From Collimonas fungivorans (lineage in GTDB: Bacteria; Pseudomonadota; Gammaproteobacteria; Burkholderiales; Burkholderiaceae_D), in the NCBI RefSeq assembly GCF_028292705.1, contig NZ_JAQGLV010000162.1, positions 1 to 34,005 of the forward strand: a stretch of 34,005 nucleotides of DNA. The letters are read 5' to 3'. Shown here in pieces: positions 1 to 6,578 of this stretch. Under the pieces are notes generated by a model. That model saw nothing but the letters and a program-made list of their open reading frames with translations. It was not told the origin of the DNA and ran no database searches. How positions within the stretch are numbered: position 1 is the first letter of the stretch; each line of letters begins with the position of its first letter. The position numbers were made by a program, and so were the translations under genes.

Positions 1-221
1 TGACCGCCTTCTTCAGCGCCTTCGGCACCACGCTGAAACAGCGCTTCGCCGGCTGGAGCATCTTCCTGTTTTCGGCCGACCTCGGCTTGCCCAAGCTGCT
101 GCGCCTGAAAGAAGCGCGCAAGACGCCCTTCTTCAACGGCGCGCTGGAATGCCGCCTGTTCCGCTTCGACATGGTGGCCGGCTTCAACCGGCGCGAAGCA
201 GCCAAGCCAAAGGCAGAATGA
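1..221 (+). CDS. C-terminal end of a class I SAM-dependent RNA methyltransferase (RlmL/THUMP type), partial
   Basis: The gene starts before the window. Its reading frame begins at base 3 and gives 72 residues before the TGA at 219-221. The segment 'LKQRFAGWSIFLFSADLGL' followed by 'FFNGALECRLFRFDMV' resembles the C-terminus of the RlmL/YcbY-like 23S rRNA guanine-N2 methyltransferases, where the FNG-x-x-ECRLF stretch closes the Rossmann-like catalytic domain. The SAM-binding and THUMP regions would lie upstream and cannot be seen, so the exact RNA target is unknown. A strong hairpin terminator follows 32 bases after the stop, so this is the last gene of its transcript and not part of the iron block. 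Confidence 0.72.
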   Translation, partial: TAFFSAFGTTLKQRFAGWSIFLFSADLGLPKLLRLKEARKTPFFNGALECRLFRFDMVAGFNRREAAKPKAE

Positions 222-253
222 CCGCCCGCCGGCTTTCCTTGGCAAGGTTTTAA

Positions 254-284
254 TAAAACAAGCGCAATTTTTGCGCTTGTTTTA
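254..284. terminator. Intrinsic terminator after the methyltransferase gene
   Basis: A perfect 14-bp stem (254-267 with 271-284) with a 3-base loop. The arms carry A-runs and T-runs at both ends, so it could stop transcription in both directions. It separates the methyltransferase transcript from the iron block. Confidence 0.85.
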
Positions 285-441
285 CTTCTGGCAGCCCAGA
301 TCCCCGCATTTACCCCCACATCTCCCGAAAAAACAGCCTCCTCGGAAGCCGCCTTGCCCATGTGCATCATAGGCAAGGCGCGGCTGATATTTCCTGCTTG
401 ACATCTTTTCCAGATTACCCCAACAGATGCGCTAAAAACGC

Positions 442-470
442 TTGCATTCCCTGCTCAGGTGACGAATAAT
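442..470 (+). promoter_or_regulatory. Predicted sigma-70 promoter of hemP
   Basis: A -35 hexamer TTGCAT (442-447), exactly 17 bases of spacer, and a -10 hexamer AATAAT (465-470). Transcription would start near 477, giving a leader of about 30 bases before the hemP ATG at 509. The start region is overlapped by the Fur-like inverted repeat at 473-493. Further upstream, 350-380 holds a perfect 9-bp inverted repeat (CGCCTTGCC / GGCAAGGCG) without a T-tract; its role is not clear. Confidence 0.55.
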
Positions 471-472
471 AC

Positions 473-493
473 AAATACGAATTGTTCGCATTT
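473..493. promoter_or_regulatory. Fur-like operator before hemP
   Basis: An inverted repeat AAATACGAA-TTG-TTCGCATTT, with 8 of 9 arm positions complementary. Together with the preceding AATAAT and ACAAAT it forms a run of degenerate NAT-A/T-AT hexamers like those bound by Fur. It covers the predicted transcription start, which would fit repression when iron is plentiful. The match to the 19-bp consensus is only moderate, so the assignment leans on position and on the neighbouring genes. Confidence 0.45.
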
Positions 494-508
494 ACAGAAA
501 GGACTATA

Positions 509-706
509 ATGAGCCAGACGATACGACGCGAAACACAAGTTGAGAAAACCCCTGTGTCCAGCATCACGAAGTCAGTTGCATCAGCAGTCACGCGAATCAA
601 GAGCCAGGATCTGTTCAAGCAAATGCGCGAACTGGAAATTGATCACGGCGGCAGGATTTACAAGCTGCGGCTGACGCAATTGAACAAGCTGATCCTGACC
701 GCTTAG
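509..706 (+). CDS. hemP: Hemin uptake protein HemP/HmuP family
   Basis: A small basic protein of 65 residues. The ATG at 509 is preceded by AAAGGA at a good distance; the longer frame from 482 has no ribosome-binding site. The C-terminal half has the HemP-family pattern: 'DLFKQMRELEIDHGG' then 'YKLRLTQLNKLILTA'. Family members are short cytoplasmic proteins encoded beside haem or siderophore uptake genes; in some betaproteobacteria HmuP helps activate TonB-receptor genes. Here it opens a block containing bfd, tonB and exbBD, which supports a role in iron acquisition. The promoter and Fur-like repeat in front suggest iron repression. Whether it acts as a regulator or has another role is not shown by the sequence. 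Confidence 0.85.
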   Translation: MSQTIRRETQVEKTPVSSITKSVASAVTRIKSQDLFKQMRELEIDHGGRIYKLRLTQLNKLILTA

Positions 707-800
707 TTAGCTTTCATCGAGCACGGCGGTTTTTAATTGATCCAACACCAGCCCGCCCGCAGCAAGCGCCAGCCAGCGAGTTACTGATATAGGAGTGCTG

Positions 801-1121
801 ATGGTATCGGAGAAAATCAATCCGGCTTTTGTGGAGCCGAACGGTGCGCCGGCGCAGCCGGAGCTGCTGGTTTCGGCGGTGCTGCACCTGATGTCGCAGT
901 ACACCGCGAACAGCCAGGAAATCAGCGGTTGCGTCAAGCTGGCCTCGGTGATCGAGCGGCATTTGAAGGCGCTGGCGGATTTACCGAACCTGGCGCCGGT
1001 ATTGCGCGCAACCTGCCTGCAGTTGTCGGAGCAGTGGGGCACGGTGGTAGAGAGTACGATGCCGCGGCCTGAGAAGTACAGCCTGTTCAGCAGGTTCGGG
1101 GCCGCCAACCGGGTTTGTTAA
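801..1121 (+). CDS. Hypothetical protein in the iron block (106 aa)
   Basis: I do not recognise this family. The ATG at 801 is preceded by AGGAG (791-795) with a 5-base gap, which decides against the GTG at 795. The 106-residue product has no signal peptide or membrane segment. Residues about 20-85 look alpha-helical, with a hydrophobic heptad-like pattern ('LLVSAVLHLMSQY', 'CVKLASVIERHLKALADL'), and the basic tail ends 'YSLFSRFGAANRVC'. Cysteines occur singly (three in all, including the last residue), so a metal cluster is unlikely. It lies between hemP and bfd on the same strand, 94 bases after hemP, so iron-linked expression is a reasonable inference. A function cannot be given. Confidence 0.75.
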   Translation: MVSEKINPAFVEPNGAPAQPELLVSAVLHLMSQYTANSQEISGCVKLASVIERHLKALADLPNLAPVLRATCLQLSEQWGTVVESTMPRPEKYSLFSRFGAANRVC

Positions 1122-1146
1122 TGAAGCATGGCGCAGTAACGGCCAA

Positions 1147-1183
1147 CCGCCGCAAGAACATCTTTGTCGGCGGACTTTTATTT
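1147..1183 (+). terminator. Possible weak terminator or attenuator before bfd
   Basis: CCGCCG (1147-1152) pairs with CGGCGG (1168-1173). An inner AGA/TCT pairing is also possible, and ACTTTTATTT follows. It lies between the 106-aa gene and bfd, so it may lower read-through. The stem is short and the T-run is interrupted. Confidence 0.35.
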
Positions 1184-1220
1184 CTTAATCTGCCTTTTAA
1201 CCATGGCAGTGAGGTACAAA

Positions 1221-1451
1221 ATGATCGTTTGTATTTGCAATAACGTGTCGGATCGCAAAATCCGGCAGGCAGTCGATTCTGGCATGTCTTCCATGTCTGA
1301 ATTGCGCGAGAACCTGGGGATTGCCACCTGCTGCGGGAAATGCCATTCCTGCGCGAAAAGCGTATTGCGCGAATGCCTGGATAACCGGGCCCCGGCTGCC
1401 CTTCGCCATGTTCAAGCATTGGTATTTCAACAAAACATACAAGCTGCTTAG
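1221..1451 (+). CDS. bfd: Bacterioferritin-associated ferredoxin
   Basis: A 76-residue [2Fe-2S] protein of the Bfd family. It binds bacterioferritin and passes electrons to its haem so that stored Fe(III) leaves as Fe(II). The four expected cluster ligands are present: Cys4 and Cys6 in 'IVCICN', and Cys38 and Cys41 in 'CCGKCHSC'. That spacing matches the BFD-like Fer2 fold. Cys37 and Cys44 are extra. The ATG at 1221 has GAGG seven bases upstream; longer frames have no such signal. Genes for uptake (hemP, tonB) flank it and its partner bfr lies 2.2 kb downstream, so supply, transport and mobilisation of iron sit together. Bfd genes are commonly induced by low iron. Confidence 0.93.
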   Translation: MIVCICNNVSDRKIRQAVDSGMSSMSELRENLGIATCCGKCHSCAKSVLRECLDNRAPAALRHVQALVFQQNIQAA

Positions 1452-1474
1452 TACCCAGCGGGATCAGCGCAACC

Positions 1475-2155
1475 ATGTCGTCAGCAACAATCAGCTCCCC
1501 TGCGCTTGCGTGGAAAAAGATAAAACGCATCGGTCCCCTGGGGACGATCCTTCTGCTCCACGTCGCATTTTTCTGGGCCCTGGAAAGCGGCCTGATTCAC
1601 CAGGCCGCGCAAGCCGTGCCAAAGGAAATCTTCGCCAGCTTCATCACGCCGGAAAAAGCGCCTGAACCGACACCACCCAAACCGCAGCCGGAAGCACCGA
1701 AAACCGTCGCTGTCGTCAAGAAAAACATTACCCCGCCGCGCCCTACGCCGGTAGTCAACAATACCCCGTCGGAAACCGCCATTTCAGTACCGACGCCGGC
1801 GCCGCAACCACCCCAGCATGAGGAACCGGCAGCCGTTGCGCCGCCAGCGCCGGCAGCCGCCCCGCCCCAGCCGCGCACCATCACTTCCGGGGTCGAATAT
1901 ATCCAGCCGCCCGACGTGAAATATCCGGCGGCCTCCAAACGCATGGGCGAAGAAGGCAAGTCGGTGATCCGCGTCCTGATCAATGAAAAAGGCCGTGCCG
2001 AGCGCGTCGAGGTGCAAAAATCCTCCGGCTCCAGCCGCCTTGACGATGCCGCCAAACAGGCGGTAATGCGGGCTTTGTTCAAGCCCTACATGGAAGATGG
2101 CAAGCCGCTGCCGGTATTTGCCATCGTACCTATCAATTTCCAGTTATCCAATTAA
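1475..2155 (+). CDS. tonB: TonB energy-transducing protein
   Basis: TonB is anchored in the inner membrane, spans the periplasm and transmits energy from the proton gradient to outer-membrane receptors for siderophores and haem. The 226-residue product has the classical plan: a short cytoplasmic segment, one membrane helix at about 19-37 with the functionally important His (His29), a Pro/Lys- then Pro/Ala-rich spacer at about 58-135, and a TonB C-terminal domain at about 140-226 ('VKYPAASKRMGEEGKSVIRV', ending 'VFAIVPINFQLSN'). The ATG at 1475 lies 23 bases after bfd and has only a weak ribosome-binding site, so translation may be coupled. exbB and exbD follow directly and complete the complex. 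Confidence 0.93.
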   Translation: MSSATISSPALAWKKIKRIGPLGTILLLHVAFFWALESGLIHQAAQAVPKEIFASFITPEKAPEPTPPKPQPEAPKTVAVVKKNITPPRPTPVVNNTPSETAISVPTPAPQPPQHEEPAAVAPPAPAAAPPQPRTITSGVEYIQPPDVKYPAASKRMGEEGKSVIRVLINEKGRAERVEVQKSSGSSRLDDAAKQAVMRALFKPYMEDGKPLPVFAIVPINFQLSN

Positions 2156-2233
2156 TCAACGGCATCTCGGCGCTCCGCCGAGGCAGCCGCACTAGCCGCC
2201 GCACTCAATTTACAGATACAAGGGGAGTTCATC

Positions 2234-2974
2234 ATGGAAGTAAGTCCGTACGGATTGGAAGCGCTCTGGAGCCAGGGCGATTTCGTCATTAAAAGCGTCG
2301 CCGTGCTGCTGGTGGCGATGTCGATTGCATCCTGGTATGTGATCCTGACCAAGGCCCTGCAGATCCTGCGCTTCCAGCGCGCCGCGCACGCCGCCGGCCA
2401 TCAGTTCTGGGACACCACCAGCCTGCCGGAAGGCATCGCCACGCTGGGCACCGAGAATCCGTTTGCCGAAGTCGCCCAGGCCGGTGTCTCCTCGATGCGC
2501 CACCACGCCGCCCACAAGGGCCATTTGCACGATCAGCTGTCGGTCAGCGACTGGGTCACCCTGTCTCTGCGCCAAGCCATCGACGAGGTCTCAGGCAAGC
2601 TGCAGACCGGCATGGCGGTGCTGGCTTCAGTCGGCTCCACCGCGCCTTTTGTCGGCCTGTTCGGCACGGTCTGGGGCATTTACCACGCGCTGGTGTCGAT
2701 CGGCACTTCTGGCCAGGCCAGCATCGACAAGGTCGCCGGTCCGGTCGGCGAAGCGCTGATCATGACCGCCCTTGGCCTGGCCGTGGCGATCCCGGCCACC
2801 TTCGGTTATAACGCCTTGGTGCGCGGCAACAAGACCATCATCGCCAAACTGAATAAATTCGGCTTTGACCTGCACGCCCTGTTTGTTACCGGCTCCCGTT
2901 CCAGCAACAACGAGGCGGACCATGCCAACGGCACGAATAATGGCGCCAAGCTGGTCGCCGTGAAAGGTGCATGA
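2234..2974 (+). CDS. exbB: ExbB proton-channel subunit (MotA/TolQ/ExbB family)
   Basis: A 246-residue inner-membrane protein that forms the pentameric channel of the TonB-ExbB-ExbD motor. Three membrane helices are visible, at about 18-40, 127-155 ('GSTAPFVGLFGTVWGIYHAL') and 172-197 ('ALIMTALGLAVAIPATFGYNAL'). The last two are the conserved MotA/TolQ/ExbB region lining the proton path, and a large cytoplasmic loop lies between helices 1 and 2. The ATG at 2234 is preceded by AAGGGGAG. A perfect 7-bp hairpin without a T-tract (2166-2182) lies in the gap from tonB. It overlaps the exbD start, a sign of coupled translation. Pairing with TonB rather than TolA follows from the neighbours. Confidence 0.92.
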   Translation: MEVSPYGLEALWSQGDFVIKSVAVLLVAMSIASWYVILTKALQILRFQRAAHAAGHQFWDTTSLPEGIATLGTENPFAEVAQAGVSSMRHHAAHKGHLHDQLSVSDWVTLSLRQAIDEVSGKLQTGMAVLASVGSTAPFVGLFGTVWGIYHALVSIGTSGQASIDKVAGPVGEALIMTALGLAVAIPATFGYNALVRGNKTIIAKLNKFGFDLHALFVTGSRSSNNEADHANGTNNGAKLVAVKGA

Positions 2975-3390
2975 TGGGCATGGGTTCCCTGTCCGATTCG
3001 GACGACGATTTCAATCCGGAGATCAACACCACGCCGCTGGTCGACGTGATGCTGGTGCTGCTGATCATCTTCATCATGACCATCCCGGTGATGAACCATG
3101 CGGTAAAGATCGATTTGCCGCGCGCCACCAACCAGCCTGACCAGACCAGGCCGGAAAACATCAACCTGTCCATCGACGCCGACGGCAAGCTGTTCTGGAA
3201 TGACGAAGTGGTTGACCGCAACGAACTGAATGCACGGATAGCCGTTGCAGCGCAAAAGCAGCCGCAGCCGGAGTTGCATTTGCGCGCGGCGCGCACGGTG
3301 CAGTATGAAAAAGTGGCCCAGGTGATGGCAGCGGCGCAGTCCGGCGGCCTTGGAAAGATCGGCTTTGTCACCGATCCGGACGCCAAGTAG
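2971..3390 (+). CDS. exbD: ExbD biopolymer transport protein
   Basis: A 139-residue partner of ExbB. It has an N-terminal cytoplasmic piece, one membrane helix at about 22-43 and a periplasmic domain. The helix contains 'TPLVDVMLVLLIIFIM', with Asp25 as the membrane-embedded proton-carrying acid expected in ExbD/TolR. The first ATG overlaps the exbB stop by 4 bases. The next ATG, at 2974, is better spaced from AAAGG, so the true start may be one codon later. It is the last gene of the tonB-exbB-exbD unit and is followed by a hairpin terminator. Confidence 0.92.
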   Translation: MMGMGSLSDSDDDFNPEINTTPLVDVMLVLLIIFIMTIPVMNHAVKIDLPRATNQPDQTRPENINLSIDADGKLFWNDEVVDRNELNARIAVAAQKQPQPELHLRAARTVQYEKVAQVMAAAQSGGLGKIGFVTDPDAK

Positions 3391-3439
3391 GTACAGCACT
3401 CAATAAGCATTCGCGGCGGCCAGCCGCCGCCTTTGCAAG

Positions 3440-3471
3440 AGCCTGCCCATGTCGCCATGCGCAGGCTTTTT
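3440..3471 (+). terminator. Intrinsic terminator after exbD
   Basis: AGCCTGC (3440-3446) pairs with GCAGGCT (3461-3467), with a small inner ATG/CAT pairing, and is followed by TTTTT. It ends the tonB-exbBD transcript, so bfr needs its own promoter. Confidence 0.7.
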
Positions 3472-3503
3472 CTTGTCCGGGGCTATTGTACCGATGCACA
3501 AAT

Positions 3504-3522
3504 CACAATGAAAATGATTCGC
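3504..3522. promoter_or_regulatory. Fur-box-like site before bfr
   Basis: Bases 3504-3522 match the 19-bp Fur consensus at 13 positions by hand count; the core is AATGAAAATGATT. It lies about 165 bases before the bfr start. Bacterioferritin genes are often controlled by Fur or an iron-responsive RNA. I could not place a convincing -35/-10 pair here. Confidence 0.5.
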
Positions 3523-3582
3523 GCTACCTGATGATGAAAAAGCTTATCGCATGCGCTATCATGGCTGCGATTTCGGTTGAAA

Positions 3583-3596
3583 GTCGTTTAAACGAC
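3583..3596. repeat. Perfect 14-bp palindrome in the bfr upstream region
   Basis: GTCGTTTAAACGAC reads the same on both strands. It lies 90 bases before the bfr ATG. It could be a binding site for a dimeric regulator or a small RNA stem; neither is proven. Confidence 0.45.
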
Positions 3597-3685
3597 GCGC
3601 CGATCAAGTGAGAAGCCGGCATATAGTCCAGAAATCCCCCGACTTTATCGCTGCGCGCTCCGCATCCCATCATAGCGAGGTTCCC

Positions 3686-4156
3686 ATGCAAGGCGAAAAA
3701 CAAATCATCACGCTGCTCAACGCGCAGCTGACCAACGAACTGACAGCGATCAACCAGTATTTCCTGCATGCCCGCATGTACAAGCACTGGGGCCTGGAAA
3801 AGCTCGGCAAGAAGGAGTACGAAGAATCGATCGGCGAAATGAAGCATGCCGACAAGCTGATCGACCGTATCCTGATGCTGAACGGCTTGCCAAACCTGCA
3901 AGCGCTGCACAAGCTGATGATTGGCGAATCGACGCCGGAGATGCTGCAATGCGACCTGAAACTGGAGCAAGGCGCGCAAAAAACCGTCAAGGACGGCATC
4001 GCTGCTTGCGAAAAGGCCGGCGATTATGTATCGCGTGAGCTGTTCAAGGAAATCCTTGAAGATACCGAAGAACATATCGACTGGCTGGAAACCCAGCTCG
4101 ACCTGATCGACAAAGTCGGCCTGCAAAACTACCTGCAAAGCCAGATGGACGCTTAA
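3686..4156 (+). CDS. bfr: Bacterioferritin
   Basis: A 156-residue haem ferritin, close to the usual 158. It forms 24-subunit shells that oxidise and store iron, with haem bound between subunit pairs. The haem-ligand Met52 and ferroxidase ligands Glu18, Glu51, His54, Glu94 and His130 are all visible at the E. coli numbering ('[11 protein letters not shown]', 'IGEMKHADK', 'KLEQG', 'TEEHIDW'). Position 127, normally Glu in the E-x-x-H pair, is Thr here ('EDTEEH'). Neighbouring Glu128 or Glu129 might substitute. The ATG at 3686 follows GCGAGG. Its release partner bfd is upstream in the same block, and a strong terminator follows. A Fur-like site lies upstream. Confidence 0.95.
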   Translation: MQGEKQIITLLNAQLTNELTAINQYFLHARMYKHWGLEKLGKKEYEESIGEMKHADKLIDRILMLNGLPNLQALHKLMIGESTPEMLQCDLKLEQGAQKTVKDGIAACEKAGDYVSRELFKEILEDTEEHIDWLETQLDLIDKVGLQNYLQSQMDA

Positions 4157-4184
4157 ACCGGATCTACCCGGGGTACCAGGCTCG

Positions 4185-4216
4185 CGGCTTCCGATTCATC
4201 ATCGGAAGCCGTTTTT
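4185..4216 (+). terminator. Intrinsic terminator after bfr
   Basis: A perfect 11-bp stem CGGCTTCCGAT / ATCGGAAGCCG (4185-4195 with 4201-4211), a 5-base loop and TTTTT. It faces the convergent yggU gene and closes the iron block. Confidence 0.92.
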
Positions 4217-4243
4217 CTTTCCTCGGCCGCAGTTTGCTGATGT

Positions 4244-4564
4244 TTACTGCGCCAACGCCAGCAAACTGCGCATGACTGTTTCCGCCTTCAATGTCGGGCC
4301 AAGCGCCTCGACGATTTTGCGCCTGTTGGTATGACCATGGGTGACGATGACCTTGCTGCGCGGCACATCCAGCAGCTCCGCCAGATAGCGCACCAGCGCT
4401 TCATTCGCCTTGCCCTCGATGGGTTGCGCCTGCAGGCGCAGCTTGAGTACATTCTCCAGGGGGCCGATGATCTGGCTTTTCTTGGCGTTAGGCGTCACCT
4501 GCAGCGCCAGCCTGATGCCGCCGGCAATATCGGAGCACCATGCGGCGCCCGCCTTTTGGTTCAT
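4244..4564 (-). CDS. yggU: DUF167 / YggU family protein
   Basis: A 106-residue small cytoplasmic alpha/beta protein of the DUF167 (YggU) family. The family signature is clear: 'LALQVTPNAKKSQIIG', 'LKLRLQAQPIEGKANEAL', 'LAELLDVPRSKVIVTHGHTNRRKIVEA'. Its biochemical role is not established. The start codon overlaps the stop of yggT by 4 bases (ATGA), so the two are translated as one unit. The yggT-yggU pairing is widely conserved in proteobacteria, often near proC, but proC is not seen here. Confidence 0.9.
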   Translation of the reverse strand: MNQKAGAAWCSDIAGGIRLALQVTPNAKKSQIIGPLENVLKLRLQAQPIEGKANEALVRYLAELLDVPRSKVIVTHGHTNRRKIVEALGPTLKAETVMRSLLALAQ

Positions 4565-5103
4565 GCCACCGACATGATCAGGTAGATCACCAGCTGGTGC
4601 ACCACCCGCAGCAGTATCAGCGCTGCCAGCGGCGACAGGTCGATATTGCCGATCAGCGGGATGATTCTGCGCAAAGGCCGCAGCAGCGGCTCATTGAGTG
4701 CCCGTACAAAGGGTGCCAGGGGTGCGTTCGGATTCACCCAGCTAAAGATCGCCTCGATGATCAGCAACGCAATCAGTCCGTAGAATACCCACTGAAAAAA
4801 CAGCAGCGCCGACAGGCTGAAGATCAGCGAAGCACTCAGCGCCGACCTGACGCCCAGCTCCAGCAGGATGCAGATGACGGCAACCAGGGCCGCGCCTATC
4901 AGGCTGGCCCAGTCATAGCCGCCAACCCCCGGCAGCAAGCGCCGCAGCGGACGCACAGCCCAGTCGGACAAGGTAAAAATGAATTGCGCGAGCTGTTGCG
5001 GAGGCCGCACCCGCACCGCCTGGATCCAGAACCGAAGCAACAGGACACCGCCCAGGACGCTGGCGATGGTTTCGATAATCAAGGTGAAAATGTTCTGCAG
5101 CAC
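4561..5103 (-). CDS. yggT: YggT family integral membrane protein
   Basis: About 180 residues with two YGGT repeats, each made of a hydrophobic hairpin followed by an amphipathic 'RPLRRLLPG' / 'RPLRRIIPL' segment. I place the start at the GTG at 5103, giving 'MLQNIFTLIIETIASVL' after decoding; a GGAAAGGGAAA purine stretch precedes it and this gives the usual family length. The frame continues upstream to 5232, but that extension ('LSVNGLGRPGLTTARLNRCF') has no family resemblance. YggT proteins are inner-membrane proteins linked in some bacteria to osmotic tolerance or assembly of other membrane proteins; the role here is unproven. It overlaps yggU by 4 bases. Confidence 0.85.
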   Translation of the reverse strand: MLQNIFTLIIETIASVLGGVLLLRFWIQAVRVRPPQQLAQFIFTLSDWAVRPLRRLLPGVGGYDWASLIGAALVAVICILLELGVRSALSASLIFSLSALLFFQWVFYGLIALLIIEAIFSWVNPNAPLAPFVRALNEPLLRPLRRIIPLIGNIDLSPLAALILLRVVHQLVIYLIMSVA

Positions 5104-5366
5104 GGCGTGTTTCCCTTTCCAGATGAAGCAACGATTCAGGCGAGCCGTCGTCAATCCGGGACGACCCAGCCCATTTACTGATAACTTACCCGAATTCGGG
5201 TGCAAGATGTAGGGCCTGTGGGCGAGCGCCACGTTTCAAGAAAAGAACGGACTTACCAGCTGGCTATCGTAGCAGTTATTTCAGGTTCGCTGACAGGCCC
5301 GCGTGGCCGGGCGCCACACGCATCGCAGTTGTCTGCTGCGCCGATATCCGTAGCCCCAAATAAAAA
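5104..5366. other. Spacer upstream of yggT, with one perfect palindrome
   Basis: No gene is supported here. It holds the leader and presumably the promoter of yggT-yggU (minus strand). A perfect 14-bp palindrome ACCCGAATTCGGGT lies at 5188-5201, flanked by CTT and AAG-containing bases. I could not identify a confident -35/-10 pair. Confidence 0.5.
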
Positions 5367-5397
5367 CCCGCTGAAGGGCGCTAGGCCATTCAGCGGG
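5362..5397 (-). terminator. Intrinsic terminator after the H1-like gene
   Basis: On the minus strand CCCGCTGAA (5397-5389) pairs with TTCAGCGGG (5375-5367), followed by TTTTTA. It lies 40 bases past the stop of the H1-like gene. Confidence 0.85.
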
Positions 5398-5438
5398 CGA
5401 TATACCTGAACTGAATCAGGTAAGCCGACAAACGCTAA

Positions 5439-6077
5439 TTACGGGCGTGTGCCAGTTGGGAAAGGCCAGGCTGCTGCCGGGTTCAGCACGGTCGTTGCTG
5501 CTGGTGCCGCTGGCTTGGCTGCTGGCTTCTTGGCTGCAGGTTTCGCTGCGGCCTTTTTAACAGCTGGCTTGGCTGCAGCAGGTTTCGCTGCAGCTTTAGC
5601 TACTGGCTTTTTTGCTGCTGGCTTAGCCGCGACTTTCTTAACTGCCGGCTTTTTGGCCGCTGGTTTCGCTGCTGCCTTAGCAACCGGCTTCTTGGCTGCT
5701 GCTTTCTTCACTGCTGGCTTTTTGGCCGCAACAGCTTTCTTAGCAACCGGTTTCTTGGCTGCTGGTTTTGCTGCTGCTTTCTTAACTACTGGCTTTTTGG
5801 CCGCGACAGCTTTCTTAGCAACTGGTTTCTTAGCTGCTGGTTTTGCTGCTGCTTTCTTAGCTACTGGCTTTTTGGCCGCGACAGCTTTCTTAGCAACCGG
5901 TTTTTTGGCTGCTGGCTTTGCTGCTGCTTTCTTAGCTACTGGCTTTTTGGCCGCGACAGCTTTCTTAGCAACTGGTTTCTTAGCTGCTGGTTTTGCTTTA
6001 GCTGCTGGCTTCTTGGCCGGGGCTGCTTTCTTCGCAGCGGGTTTCTTCGCTGCGGGTTTCTTTGTTGCTGTTGCCAT
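5439..6077 (-). CDS. Histone H1-like nucleoid protein, Ala/Lys/Pro repeat type
   Basis: A 212-residue, extremely basic, low-complexity protein built from AAKKP/AVAKK/AAAKPA units and ending in the acid-free tail 'LNPAAAWPFPTGTRP', which is typical of H1-like proteins of Burkholderiales. Such proteins resemble the C-terminal tail of eukaryotic H1 and are thought to bind and compact DNA; no globular domain is present. The ATG at 6077 follows AAGGAG. Residues 32-106 are three near-identical 25-residue repeats, so length may vary between strains. It may work with the SWIB protein at 18320, whose N-terminus has the same composition. It is a single-gene transcript with its own terminator. AlgP-like naming would be an alternative. 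Confidence 0.88.
   Translation of the reverse strand: MATATKKPAAKKPAAKKAAPAKKPAAKAKPAAKKPVAKKAVAAKKPVAKKAAAKPAAKKPVAKKAVAAKKPVAKKAAAKPAAKKPVAKKAVAAKKPVVKKAAAKPAAKKPVAKKAVAAKKPAVKKAAAKKPVAKAAAKPAAKKPAVKKVAAKPAAKKPVAKAAAKPAAAKPAVKKAAAKPAAKKPAAKPAAPAATTVLNPAAAWPFPTGTRP
5760..5984 (-). repeat. Three tandem 75-bp coding repeats in the H1-like gene
   Basis: Bases 5984-5910, 5909-5835 and 5834-5760 each encode one 25-residue unit starting AKKPVAKKAVAAKKPV. The first two units are identical in protein; the third has Val for Ala at one site. A partial fourth unit follows. Identity at DNA level is also high, so slippage or recombination could change copy number. Confidence 0.85.
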
Positions 6078-6390
6078 TTTGTTTCTCCTTCACGTGATGG
6101 AAAAAATCAAGCTCCAAGTTGGAAACCCGACGAACCCATCGCGATGGGAACGGCGGATTATTCATCGGCGCAATCAACTCTGCTTGCGCTAATGAATTCG
6201 GCACCAGCTGAACTGCTCCATCCCCTCATTGATGCAGCACTTCAGCCATTATTGGTTAAGGTCCTTTCCCCAGCTTCCGGGCCGGGAGGAAGAATTCGCA
6301 TCACCTGTCGGCTGCGATCCTTAGCCAAAAAAACGCCAGCGGCTATGCCGGCGTCGGAATTCTGTTACAAAACGGTTAGTTTTTCCAAAG
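6078..6390. other. Spacer between the H1-like gene and the nrdB terminator
   Basis: No convincing gene. It contains the H1-like gene's leader, a perfect 14-bp palindrome CCCATCGCGATGGG (6135-6148), and a second minus-strand hairpin. In that hairpin 6354-6347 pairs with 6340-6333 (8 bp, one G-T pair) and a run of T follows (6333-6327). This looks like an intrinsic terminator with no obvious gene in front of it: either a backup terminator for nrdB or the end of an unannotated small RNA. An open frame on the + strand (6144-6413) has no family resemblance and runs through both hairpins. Confidence 0.5.
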
Positions 6391-6429
6391 AAAACGCCGC
6401 CAAACCCGACTGAATCGGGGTAAGCGGCG
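6391..6429 (-). terminator. Terminator downstream of nrdB
   Basis: On the minus strand CGCCGC (6429-6424) pairs with GCGGCG (6400-6395), with an inner CCCGA/TCGGG stem, followed by TTTTCTTT. It lies about 150 bases after the nrdB stop. The AT-rich stretch from 6430 to 6578 between them holds no gene that I can support. Confidence 0.7.
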
Positions 6430-6578
6430 ACAACAGATAAGTACGTTTCTGTCTTTGGCTATTCATTAAATTTGGAAATCACCTTTTAGTTTGCAGACTT
6501 TTTTATAGTACTAAGCGCTGCAGGTTTCCATTTACCTCGTCCATCCACTTCATTATTCTTGTCCGAGATCTGAAGCCT

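Noticed and set aside
6144-6413. An 89-codon + strand frame in the spacer before the H1-like gene
   Set aside because: It runs through two terminator-like hairpins, lacks a ribosome-binding site and has no similarity that I recognise.
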